Shown one piece after another: positions 1 to 6,246 of a stretch of 7,183 nt of DNA. The stretch lies in the NCBI GenBank assembly GCA_963169055.1, contig CAUJFU010000054.1, positions 1 through 7,183 on the forward strand, read 5' to 3'. Origin of the DNA: Myxococcota bacterium. Lineage in GTDB: Bacteria; Myxococcota_C; UBA6777. Within the stretch, counting starts at the first letter, position 1. Each line of letters opens with the position of its first letter. Under the pieces are notes generated by a model. The model saw nothing but the letters and a program-made list of their open reading frames with translations. It was not told the DNA's origin and searched no databases. The position numbers were made by a program, and so were the translations under genes.

Positions 1-1
1 G

Positions 2-676
2 GATCCCACGTTCCTCGCCTCGCCTCGCCACTTCCCGCGCCATGTGCGCCCCCACCACCAAACCAAAACCCCAATTGATCCACCCCGCCAACATCGATAA
101 AAACGCCACCCACGCCGCCGCCGTCGCCCCTGTCATCGGTATTCCCGCCAACAAACGCACCAAACGCATCACTGGCTTGCTCACCGCCAACGCATAACCC
201 GTCAACAAAATCAAACACATCTGCATCGCAAAAGACAAAAAATGCCAAATCCCCCGAATCCTCGCGGGTACCGACAACGAAACCAAACGCTGCTCCAACG
301 CATCGCGATCCAAACCACGCAACCACACCGCTCGTGGCTCTAACCGCAGCACTTGAACCGATACCTCACGAGACAATAGGCTCGCAACCACCGCAGGATC
401 TGTTTTTGACCAAAGCTGTAAACGCCATGTCTTCGGGCCTTTGAACTCCATACGCTCCACCACCCAAGGGCGTGGACGCCCTGCACCCCCACGCAACAAC
501 GGATGTTGCCCCTCACCTGCCCACACCCGACCCAATTCTCCCCAACCCATCGGCGTCCACAACCGACACATCAACAACGTCAACAACGACAACAAGATCG
601 CCAACACAAACGTCCCCGGGATCCAACGTCGCGACCACTGCGCCAACCGCACACTCATCACATTCAACGAAAACAT
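2..676 (-). CDS. Partial membrane protein with three predicted membrane spans; C-terminus lies beyond the left edge
   Basis: Function not recognised with confidence. The frame is open from an ATG at 676-674 to the window edge, giving 225 visible residues. A purine-rich GAGGAG/GGTGGAG stretch just upstream (about 677-691) serves as ribosome binding site. Predicted structure: a first membrane span at residues about 19-38, a soluble region at about 40-143 rich in Trp, Arg and Val, and two more spans at about 146-165 and 184-210. The last two are separated by a short positively charged segment containing an Ile-Pro-x-x-Gly turn. One span, a large loop and then clustered C-terminal spans is vaguely like the TMEM43/DUF1625 family, but I see no decisive motif, so this is only a suggestion. 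Codon use (TTG, GCG, GTG) matches the other minus-strand genes here, supporting a real gene. A short CCTCG tandem repeat lies in it at 13-29. Confidence 0.72.
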   Translation of the reverse strand, partial: MFSLNVMSVRLAQWSRRWIPGTFVLAILLSLLTLLMCRLWTPMGWGELGRVWAGEGQHPLLRGGAGRPRPWVVERMEFKGPKTWRLQLWSKTDPAVVASLLSREVSVQVLRLEPRAVWLRGLDRDALEQRLVSLSVPARIRGIWHFLSFAMQMCLILLTGYALAVSKPVMRLVRLLAGIPMTGATAAAWVAFLSMLAGWINWGFGLVVGAHMAREVARRGEERGI

Positions 677-939
677 CTCCACCTCTCCTCACAACGCACC
701 GCACTAAAACCCGCCTCGTCTGCTCTTTCTTCGCGCTGTCCATCCGCGTTTTCTCAAACGCCTGCCCTTTTGCATCTTCCCCGAAAAGACTGTCTCCGCA
801 AAGACTTCACGCAACGAACCCGAAAAACGCTGCTTGATCAACCTACTCGCTACACCCTCTACCGTTGGAACAAATACTGCCCTACCGCTCTCCGTCGCCA
901 CAAAACAACGCGACCACCAACCCTTCGGAGAAGCGAACC
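677..939. other. Divergent intergenic spacer
   Basis: This 263-bp spacer separates the minus-strand membrane protein from the plus-strand 87-aa gene, so it should hold promoters for both. I found no convincing -35/-10 pair in either direction. It contains one copy (821-832) of the 12-mer CGAAAAACGCTG, which recurs at the end of the comEA-like gene (1675-1686). A minus-strand frame at 704-901 is open but lacks a ribosome binding site and recognisable features. Confidence 0.5.
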
Positions 940-1203
940 ATGAAAGCCAAGCAAAAAAACATCACCCCCCACAACGAAGAAACCCTGATCCCTGAAATCG
1001 ATCCAACCCACGACGACAACGCAACAAGACCCGAACGCACCCGCCAAGCTGTCTACACCATTATCGAACGCGAAAACAGCGATCGCGGCTACTGGCTGCG
1101 CGTCGGAACCGCATTCTTCAACCGCGACAACTCCCTCACCGTGTACCTCAACGCTCTCCCCACCAACAATCGGCTCCACATCCGCGATGAACCTGCCGCA
1201 TAA
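940..1203 (+). CDS. Small conserved-type hypothetical protein, 87 aa
   Basis: No function is known to me. The chosen start is the ATG at 940, preceded by GGAG at 927-930 with a 9-base gap; an in-frame ATG at 865 exists but has no good ribosome binding site and would add a low-complexity extension. Residues 1-35 are polar and probably disordered. Residues about 37-82 form a compact region predicted to be all beta: a YTIIERE strand, then YWLRVGTAFFNRDNS, VYLNALPTN and LHIRDEP. The pattern W-x-R-[IV]-G-x-A-F-x-N-x-D-x-S followed by a LPTN turn and a LxIR strand resembles small conserved hypothetical proteins I remember from Proteobacteria and myxobacteria. There is no signal peptide, membrane span or Cys, so it is probably cytoplasmic. 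Codon use is C-ending like the kinase gene, supporting expression. Confidence 0.78.
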   Translation: MKAKQKNITPHNEETLIPEIDPTHDDNATRPERTRQAVYTIIERENSDRGYWLRVGTAFFNRDNSLTVYLNALPTNNRLHIRDEPAA

Positions 1204-1229
1204 TCCGGCATCTACAATCAATCTAACTC

Positions 1230-1267
1230 TCGGATGCCTCGCACACGACGATCGCTCGACCATCCGA
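1230..1267 (+). repeat. Inverted repeat downstream of the 87-aa gene
   Basis: A perfect 7-bp inverted repeat (TCGGATG at 1230-1236, CATCCGA at 1261-1267) encloses a 24-base loop, 26 bases after the stop codon of the 87-aa gene. No T-run follows, so it is not a standard intrinsic terminator. It could be an RNA stem or an operator upstream of the comEA-like gene. A second small hairpin (GGGC-AGAATC-GCCC, 1307-1320) sits closer to that gene. At this size a chance origin is quite possible. Confidence 0.3.
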
Positions 1268-1330
1268 TCACAACCAACCCAGATCGTCCAATAAACCTAG
1301 AACTACGGGCAGAATCGCCCTCACTACCCC

Positions 1331-1337
1331 AAAGGAG
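1331..1337 (+). promoter_or_regulatory. Ribosome binding site of the comEA-like gene
   Basis: AAAGGAG lies 8 bases before the ATG at 1346. It is the strongest Shine-Dalgarno match in the window and fixes the start against the in-frame ATG at 1355. Confidence 0.85.
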
Positions 1338-1345
1338 TTTTTTCC

Positions 1346-1687
1346 ATGAAAACCATGAACACCAAAGCCGCTCTCTTCTTCTCTACCATCGCTCTGTTTC
1401 AACTCTGCCTTCTGATGGCCCCTTCGGCCCACGCACGTGGCGGAAAGCCTCCCATCGAAGGCGTCATCAACCTGAACACCGCCACTCTCGAACAACTGAC
1501 GCTGCTCCCGCGCATCGGACGAAAAAAAGCACAGCGCGTCCTCGACTATCGCAAAAAAAACACCCAGTTCAAAAATCCTCAAGAGATCACTCGCGTCAAA
1601 GGCATCGGATACAAGACCTTTTTGCGCCTCAAACCCCACCTCACCACCACGCAAAAAACCAACGTCCGACTCCGCGAAAAACGCTGA
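1346..1687 (+). CDS. comEA: ComEA-like secreted helix-hairpin-helix DNA-binding protein
   Basis: This 113-aa protein is a likely periplasmic double-stranded DNA-binding protein of the ComEA type, which in competent bacteria binds incoming DNA and helps pull it across the outer membrane. Residues 1-30 are a signal peptide: Lys near the start, a hydrophobic core (about 8-25) and a signal peptidase I site at AHA, about residue 30. After a short linker comes the hallmark INLNTATLEQL (41-51), then two hairpins, LPRIGRKKAQRVLDYR (54-69) and ITRVKGIGYKTFLRL (81-95), both with the hydrophobic-x-G-[IV]-G motif that contacts the DNA backbone. The tail is basic. The start is well supported by AAAGGAG at 1331-1337, 8 bases before the ATG. 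Length fits the short Gram-negative ComEA form, which lacks the N-terminal SLBB part seen in Gram-positives. No other competence genes are visible, so a role in DNA uptake is inferred from the family only. Confidence 0.9.
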   Translation: MKTMNTKAALFFSTIALFQLCLLMAPSAHARGGKPPIEGVINLNTATLEQLTLLPRIGRKKAQRVLDYRKKNTQFKNPQEITRVKGIGYKTFLRLKPHLTTTQKTNVRLREKR

Positions 1688-1796
1688 CCTGCTCGCGCTC
1701 ACAACATCTCGCCAACAGCATCGCCCTCCTCCAAAAAACCCTCAAAAAACGCTGACCTGCACCCTCATCCACCCAACCCTCCAAAAACGCTGGCCT
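1677..1796. repeat. Three short direct repeats after the comEA-like gene
   Basis: The 16-mer AAAAACGCTGACCTGC occurs identically at 1677-1692 and 1745-1760, and with two mismatches at 1783-1798 (AAAAACGCTGGCCTTC). The first copy supplies the last codons and the TGA stop of the comEA-like gene; the others lie in the 131-bp spacer between the convergent comEA-like and exonuclease genes. Start-to-start spacing is uneven (68 and 38 bases), so this is not a CRISPR. Read on the minus strand each copy ends in CAGCGTTTTT, which gives T-tracts downstream of the exonuclease stop and might help stop transcription there, though I see no strong preceding stem. The core AAAAACGCTG also occurs once at 823-832. 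Confidence 0.55.
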
Positions 1797-1818
1797 TCCA
1801 CTAACCTTCGGGCCTTTT

Positions 1819-2460
1819 CTAACGCCGTGGCCATAGACGTTCCTTCGGGGCTTCTGCATAAATCGGTAGTTCCGGCCCGTCCACACAACGCAGCGCTCTC
1901 CAATGCTCCACGTCTCCAACCCGCTTACAACCACGCTGCAAGAGCCGCTCACACATCCGCAACCACAACTCTGATGTCGCATACACGTCGCTCATCGCTT
2001 GGTGCGCTGTCAACGGAATCCGCAAATGCTCGGCCAACGCACTCAACTTGTGCGATCCCAACCGATACATCTGCCGCGCAAGAGGCAACGTATCGATCGC
2101 CATCAGGCGCGGACTGACACCAAAAACCTCTCCAAGATGCCGCTGCAACACAGGAACATCAAACGTGAAAATATTGTGCCCCACCAACACCGCATCTCGC
2201 AACAAATGCAGAAAACTCGCGCACACTTGCGAAAATGACGGAGCATCCGCCACCATCGCGTTCTCGATCCGATGCACCTTCGACGCCATCCAAGGAATCG
2301 GGATCCCCGGATCAATCAACGTCTGCCACTCCTCCACAGGCTCCCACCCCTCCAAACGCACTGCCGCGATCTCCACGATCCGCGCATCTCTCCCAAAACC
2401 CGTGGTCTCCACATCAAAAACCACATACCTTCCCTGCTCCAACAACGCATCCAACGGCAT
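1819..2460 (-). CDS. DnaQ-like DEDDh 3'-5' exonuclease
   Basis: This 213-aa protein carries the three exonuclease motifs of the DnaQ/RNase T fold, which removes nucleotides from 3' ends using two metal ions. Exo I is FDVETTGF (Asp16, Glu18), Exo II is VGHNIFTFD (Asp101) and Exo III is HQAMSD (His153, Asp158), giving the complete DEDDh catalytic set. The fold fills residues about 8-170; the C-terminal 40 residues are a short basic extension. No polymerase, helicase or GIY-YIG part is attached, so it is a stand-alone exonuclease like DNA polymerase III epsilon or the many epsilon-like paralogues; its natural substrate cannot be decided. The start is set at the ATG at 2460, which has GGGAGG 6 bases upstream; a GTG at 2490 would add 10 residues and is possible. 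It is transcribed away from the kinase gene and towards comEA. Confidence 0.92.
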   Translation of the reverse strand: MPLDALLEQGRYVVFDVETTGFGRDARIVEIAAVRLEGWEPVEEWQTLIDPGIPIPWMASKVHRIENAMVADAPSFSQVCASFLHLLRDAVLVGHNIFTFDVPVLQRHLGEVFGVSPRLMAIDTLPLARQMYRLGSHKLSALAEHLRIPLTAHQAMSDVYATSELWLRMCERLLQRGCKRVGDVEHWRALRCVDGPELPIYAEAPKERLWPRR

Positions 2461-2465
2461 CTTTC

Positions 2466-2471
2466 GCCTCC
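2466..2471 (-). promoter_or_regulatory. Ribosome binding site of the exonuclease gene
   Basis: On the minus strand GGGAGG is followed by 6 bases and then ATG (2460-2458). This supports the shorter exonuclease start over the upstream GTG at 2490, which itself has a GGGGGGAG stretch very close to it. Confidence 0.65.
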
Positions 2472-2654
2472 CATGACTGTCCTTCGCCACTTGCTCCCCC
2501 CCATACGCCCCTAGCCTCCGACCTCAACGTTCGCTTACCTCCGACGCTGACCCTAGGCAGCCCCCGATTCTTAACAAGGTTCCGCACTCTCCGCAAGCCT
2601 CGCCCTCCACCAACCACCGTCATCCCTCACTTTTCGCCCGCATCAAGAGCAATG

Positions 2655-2683
2655 TTGACAAGCCGCCTGCCATTGGGTACGCT
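2655..2683 (+). promoter_or_regulatory. Candidate sigma70-type promoter of the kinase gene
   Basis: A perfect -35 hexamer TTGACA (2655-2660) is followed, after exactly 17 bases, by TACGCT (2678-2683). This matches TATAAT at the three positions T1, A2 and T6. Transcription would start near 2690 and leave a leader of about 185 bases before the GTG start at 2874. The perfect -35 box and the spacing are the support; the -10 is weak. Confidence 0.45.
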
Positions 2684-2860
2684 CTCCTAGCAACACGCAG
2701 CGATCTTTAACCAGAGCGCTCTTTGGCGCGCTTCGTTCGTGCGGTTCATCACATATGTTATCCCTTGTCCTTCCCATCCACAAACCAACGAAGGACGCCG
2801 CTACAACGAGCCCCACTCCCAACTCGAATCTCCACGCTCTCTTCGAGCCTCTGGACATCT

Positions 2861-2865
2861 AAGGA
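2861..2865 (+). promoter_or_regulatory. Ribosome binding site deciding the kinase start
   Basis: AAGGA at 2861-2865 is 8 bases before GTG 2874-2876. The GTG begins VKKPIPFGKYFLMDRIA, which puts the start a normal distance before the kinase glycine loop. Confidence 0.7.
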
Positions 2866-2873
2866 CGGGCGCC

Positions 2874-5351
2874 GTGAAAAAACCTATTCCTTTCGGCAAA
2901 TATTTCTTGATGGACCGCATCGCCGTCGGTGGCATGGCTGAGGTCTTCAAAGGCAAAACCTTTGGCGTCCAAAGCTTCGAACGCACCGTCGCCCTCAAGC
3001 GCATCTTGCCCAATATCGCGGAAGATCAAGAATTCATCACCATGTTCATCGACGAAGCCAAGATCGCTGTCCAACTCAGCCATCCCAACATCGCTCAGAT
3101 CTTTGAACTCGGCGAAGTCGATCACACCTACTTTATCGCCATGGAATACGTCCAAGGCCGCGATCTCCGCACCATCTTCGATCGCGCCCGACGCCAAAAA
3201 GGCCCCATCGTCACCCCTCAGATGGCTGCCTATGTCATGGCCAAAGCCTGCGAAGGTCTCGATTACGCCCACCGCAAACGCGACAACAGCGACCAACCCC
3301 TCCATATCGTCCACCGCGACGTCTCTCCCCAAAACGTCCTTGTCTCCTACGATGGCGATGTCAAAATCATCGACTTTGGCGTCGCCAAAGCCCAAAGCAA
3401 ATCCACCCGTACACAAGCCGGCATCCTCAAAGGTAAATTCGGCTATATGTCCCCCGAACAAGTCCAAGGACTCCCCCTCGATCAACGCTCCGATGTCTTC
3501 AGCATCGGCATCGTCTTGCACGAGATCCTCACGGGACAACGCTTGTTCGTCGGCGAAAGCGACTTCCACACCCTCGAAAAGATCCGCAAAGCCGAAGCCA
3601 TCCCACCAAGCCGCACCAACCCCCAAGTCCCACAACAACTCGATGCCATCGTCATGAAAGCCCTCGCTCGCGATCTCCATATCCGCTACCAATACGCCAG
3701 CGAGATGCAAGAAGACCTTCAACGCTTCCTCTACACCATGAACCCCGTCTTCTCACGACGCGATCTCGCCAACTATATGCAGCACGCCTTTGAAGCCGAT
3801 ATCACTCGTGAAAAACAACGCACCACCGAATACGACCACTTCTTCGCCTCCATGCAACAAGGCGCTCTCCCGCAACAAGCCATCCAAACCCCCACAGGCT
3901 CGTGGCATCCACAACCCGCCGAACCCTTCTCCTCCTCTGGCTCCTTTAGCGGCTCACATCCCGCAGGACACCCCGGCGGCGCATACTCCGGCTCCCTCGC
4001 CGCACCCGCACCCGCTTACGCCTCTCCCCACCCCTCTTTCGTCGGACAACAACCCCAAGCCTACGTTCCTGCTGACGACGATCCCACCTCCTTCGATCCC
4101 CAAGCCCTACAACAACCCAGCCCTTCCCGCTCCAATTCCCCCCTCTCTTCGCCCTTTAGCCCACCCCCGAGCAAACAGTTCCTCACAGGCGACAGCTTCC
4201 AAGGCCCCCCCCCTCCCGCGCCTCGATCTGCAAGCCACGGTGAAGACGAAGGCTCACCCACCATCATCGATATGGACTTTAACACCGACCTCGAAGCACA
4301 AAAACAAAACTCCGCCAAACGCTCGTGGATGCTCGTCTTGTTTTCTGCCTTGTTGGTCTGTAGCCTCGGTGCTGCCGCTCTTTACTACCTCTTCTTCTCG
4401 AAAGTTGAACCTGATCCTCAACCCAAAGAACCCGCCCGCATCACCCTCAGCTTCTCCGAAGAGATCCAAAACACACGCTTCTTTCTCAACGACCAAGAAT
4501 TCTCACCCCAACAAATCAAACGCATCAGCCCTCGCAGCGTCTTAATCGAGATCGATAAACCCGGCAAAGGCGTCCTCAAGATCACCCGACCCGAATACAA
4601 AACCTTTGAACGAAAATTCGAGATATCCCCGGGCGGCGAACTCACCCAACCCCTCACTCTCAAACCCCTCTGGGCCTACGTCCAGATCGAAAGCGATCCC
4701 CCACAAGCCGCTGTTTTCGTCAACGGAAACAAACTCCCTGAACTCACCCCCCACAAATACCGCGTCAATGCCGAAGAAAAACAACTTGTCGAAGTCGCTA
4801 AGCAAGGACACACCGTCTGGAAAGAAACCCTCACCCTCCAAGGAAACGCCAGCGTTAAACGTGTCGCCAAACTCAAACGCACCACCGCCAGCCTCACCGT
4901 CACCTGCAAAGCCAGCAAAGAAAATGTCGGTGCCAAGGTCTTTCTTGATAAACGATTGCGCGGAAAAATCAGCGAAAACAACCCTGTCCTCCTCAAAAAA
5001 CTCAACCCCTCCCGCTCCTACAAACTCAAAGTCGTCCCCAACGACTACGACAAAGTCTTCGAAGACACCATCTCCTTCCCCTTCCATCCCGACCTTCGCA
5101 TCGAAGTCGACTGCGTCAAACCCGCAGCCCCCACCCAAGGCGCTTTTCTCATCAAATCCTCTCCCGCCGCAAAAGTCCAAGTCAACGGCAAAACCTATGG
5201 CGTCACACCCCAGCAGATCACCCTCCCTCCCGGAAACTACGACATCGTGTTGATCAGCACCGATAACAAAAAACGCATCGGCCCCTTCACCTACCAGATC
5301 ATCGCTGGACGTCTCACCACCCTCGGTTTTGTCGACCAAAACTGGAAATAA
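2874..5351 (+). CDS. Membrane-anchored Ser/Thr protein kinase with extracytoplasmic PEGA repeats
   Basis: An 825-aa Hanks-type kinase that should phosphorylate Ser/Thr of cytoplasmic partners in response to an envelope signal. The kinase domain (about 10-291) has every key residue: glycine loop IAVGGMAEVF (16-25), ATP-binding Lys42 in VALK, alpha-C Glu61, catalytic HRDVSPQN (147-154, Asp149), DFG 167-169 and MSPEQ (192-196), so it should be active. Activation-loop Thr178 and Thr180 are likely autophosphorylation sites. A helical extension (292-324) leads to a disordered Pro/Ser/Gln linker (about 325-484) holding two acidic Thr-x-x-Asp sites, T405 and T463. One membrane span (485-508) is followed by four beta-rich PEGA-type repeats, about 521-600 (degenerate), 601-657, 672-735 and 756-817; the second and fourth are closest to consensus. 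GTG is preferred to the ATG at 2739 because of the ribosome binding site. The architecture matches myxobacterial Pkn kinases. The gene ends 4 bp from the convergent TPR gene. Confidence 0.95.
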   Translation: MKKPIPFGKYFLMDRIAVGGMAEVFKGKTFGVQSFERTVALKRILPNIAEDQEFITMFIDEAKIAVQLSHPNIAQIFELGEVDHTYFIAMEYVQGRDLRTIFDRARRQKGPIVTPQMAAYVMAKACEGLDYAHRKRDNSDQPLHIVHRDVSPQNVLVSYDGDVKIIDFGVAKAQSKSTRTQAGILKGKFGYMSPEQVQGLPLDQRSDVFSIGIVLHEILTGQRLFVGESDFHTLEKIRKAEAIPPSRTNPQVPQQLDAIVMKALARDLHIRYQYASEMQEDLQRFLYTMNPVFSRRDLANYMQHAFEADITREKQRTTEYDHFFASMQQGALPQQAIQTPTGSWHPQPAEPFSSSGSFSGSHPAGHPGGAYSGSLAAPAPAYASPHPSFVGQQPQAYVPADDDPTSFDPQALQQPSPSRSNSPLSSPFSPPPSKQFLTGDSFQGPPPPAPRSASHGEDEGSPTIIDMDFNTDLEAQKQNSAKRSWMLVLFSALLVCSLGAAALYYLFFSKVEPDPQPKEPARITLSFSEEIQNTRFFLNDQEFSPQQIKRISPRSVLIEIDKPGKGVLKITRPEYKTFERKFEISPGGELTQPLTLKPLWAYVQIESDPPQAAVFVNGNKLPELTPHKYRVNAEEKQLVEVAKQGHTVWKETLTLQGNASVKRVAKLKRTTASLTVTCKASKENVGAKVFLDKRLRGKISENNPVLLKKLNPSRSYKLKVVPNDYDKVFEDTISFPFHPDLRIEVDCVKPAAPTQGAFLIKSSPAAKVQVNGKTYGVTPQQITLPPGNYDIVLISTDNKKRIGPFTYQIIAGRLTTLGFVDQNWK

Positions 5352-5355
5352 ACTC

Positions 5356-6246
5356 TCAGTCCACACTCAACAATCGAACCCTCACCCCATCTTCTCTACC
5401 CGCCATCGGCATCGCTGCCGTCGCCCCCTTCGACGGACTGCCCTTCAAAAACAAAAACAGCGGAACCGACGCTCCCACCGCCAAAACCCCTACCACCAAA
5501 AGACCGATCCCTGTGGGCATCTGCCATCCCGCCGTATCCTTCAACGGCTGCGAAGTCGCATCCAGATCCTCTTGCTTATAACCCTTCCCTGCTGTGCTTT
5601 GTTGCCAATTCTCCGCCTGCCCCTGATGCACCAAAGAATTCGTCAACAACACCGCTCCACCCGTCAACAACAACGCTCCCACACCCAACGCCACCCAAGG
5701 CCACGGCGATATCGACACTGGCACACCCGCCCCCCCCGAACTTGGCGGTGCGCTGGATCTCCCGCACCCATCGCCCTTTCCCACCAATCCACCCCGCCGC
5801 GAAACCCGCTCCCGCGCCTCCGAAAAAAGCGACCGCAATTCCTCGCTTTCCGTCGCAGGAACCTCCAAACACATATCCTGATACAACGCCACCTCAAACG
5901 ATTTCAGCGCCATACCCGCCTTTTGTAACCGAAACAACGCCATCCCGATGTACACATACGCCTCTGACTTTTGGTACAACGGACGCCCCCGCAAAGCTTT
6001 TAGCGCCGATTGAAACATATCCAACGACTCTTGCCACTTCTCCGCCTTGTACAACGCTTGCCCCTTCTTCATCCTCTGCTCGTACGCAGCACCCGATGCC
6101 TTCGCCTTTTGCGCCAACACCACCGATGCACTCCCCCACCAAATCAAACACACAACGCCCCAGACACGCCCCATCATCCCCATCGTACCGTTCCTCATCA
6201 CACCGTTCATCCGCATCATCCGCATCATCCGCATCATCTGCATCAT
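5356..6246 (-). CDS. TPR-type envelope protein B, signal peptide plus two membrane spans
   Basis: A 296-aa protein of unknown exact function. The first 12 codons are a Met/Arg-rich run (MMQMMRMMRMMR), followed by a hydrophobic stretch (about 28-44) ending in VVLA-Q, a probable signal peptidase I site near residue 45. Residues about 50-125 are helical with TPR character: MKKGQALYKAEKWQESLDMF and YVYIGMALFRLQKAGMALKSFEVAL. A Gly/Ser/Pro linker (155-180) leads to two membrane spans (about 184-203 and 245-267) around a 41-residue polar loop, then a short tail. Predicted topology puts the TPR part and the tail in the periplasm and the loop in the cytoplasm. The start at 6246 gives an ATGA overlap with the upstream gene's TGA and has GGGGGAG at 6257-6251, indicating translational coupling; an in-frame ATG at 6261 and many later ATGs are alternatives. 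It is a paralogue of the upstream protein A and ends 4 bp from the kinase stop. Confidence 0.85.
   Translation of the reverse strand: MMQMMRMMRMMRMNGVMRNGTMGMMGRVWGVVCLIWWGSASVVLAQKAKASGAAYEQRMKKGQALYKAEKWQESLDMFQSALKALRGRPLYQKSEAYVYIGMALFRLQKAGMALKSFEVALYQDMCLEVPATESEELRSLFSEARERVSRRGGLVGKGDGCGRSSAPPSSGGAGVPVSISPWPWVALGVGALLLTGGAVLLTNSLVHQGQAENWQQSTAGKGYKQEDLDATSQPLKDTAGWQMPTGIGLLVVGVLAVGASVPLFLFLKGSPSKGATAAMPMAGREDGVRVRLLSVD
6211..6246 (-). repeat. Tandem 9-bp repeat at the start of TPR protein B
   Basis: Four tandem units of ATGATGCGG (plus-strand reading CCGCATCAT) occupy 6211-6219, 6220-6228, 6229-6237 and 6238-6246; the last differs by one base (CTG for CCG). The array begins exactly at the start codon and encodes MMQ-MMR-MMR-MMR. 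A 9-bp unit keeps the frame when copies are gained or lost, so changes would only alter the number of potential start codons and the length of the leader. Confidence 0.85.

Larger units (their letters stand above)
2461..2873. other. Divergent intergenic region between the exonuclease and the kinase
   Basis: This 413-bp spacer has no convincing gene. It holds a good plus-strand promoter candidate for the kinase (2655-2683). A weaker minus-strand candidate for the exonuclease is TTGCGG at 2596-2591 and TAAGAA at 2573-2568, 17 bases apart. A 10-bp perfect palindrome, AGAGCGCTCT, lies at 2713-2722, just after the expected kinase transcription start, where an operator could act. The kinase reading frame stays open back to an ATG at 2739, but without a ribosome binding site or family-like sequence. 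Confidence 0.55.

Noticed and set aside
1-6. The window begins exactly with GGATCC, a BamHI site
   Set aside because: It may reflect a cloning boundary, but another GGATCC occurs at 619-624 and a single 6-mer at an edge can be chance; it has no biological meaning here.
13-29. CCTCG pentanucleotide repeat inside the left-edge gene as a phase-variation tract
   Set aside because: Only about 3.4 copies, too short for efficient slippage, and the rest of the gene is outside the window.
704-901. Minus-strand 65-codon frame in the divergent spacer
   Set aside because: It starts at a GTG with no ribosome binding site, has a low-complexity Arg-rich end, no family resemblance, and runs into the 5' side of the plus-strand gene.
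865-939. N-terminal extension of the 87-aa protein to the ATG at 865
   Set aside because: The extension is polar low-complexity sequence with no ribosome binding site, whereas the ATG at 940 has GGAG at a good distance.
1677-1798. CRISPR array
   Set aside because: Repeats are only 16 bp, spacings are uneven (68 and 38 bases), there are three copies, the first overlaps a coding end, and there are no cas genes.
1790-1820. Possible intrinsic terminator (GGCC ... GGCC near a TTTT run)
   Set aside because: Only a 4-bp stem with a 14-16 base loop can form, which is too weak to call.
2739-2873. N-terminal extension of the kinase to the ATG at 2739
   Set aside because: No ribosome binding site precedes it, the extra 45 residues look like translated leader, and GTG 2874 starts at the normal distance from the glycine loop.
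2859-3722. Long minus-strand frame (287 codons) opposite the kinase domain
   Set aside because: It is an antisense shadow of the kinase: the biased third positions of a C-ending plus-strand gene remove stops from the opposite frame, and the translation is an Asp/Glu/Phe-rich sequence with no domain.
4542-5366. Long minus-strand frame (274 codons) opposite the PEGA repeats
   Set aside because: Antisense shadow of the kinase tail with repetitive Phe/Gly/Asp composition and no recognisable family; the kinase frame explains the same DNA fully.
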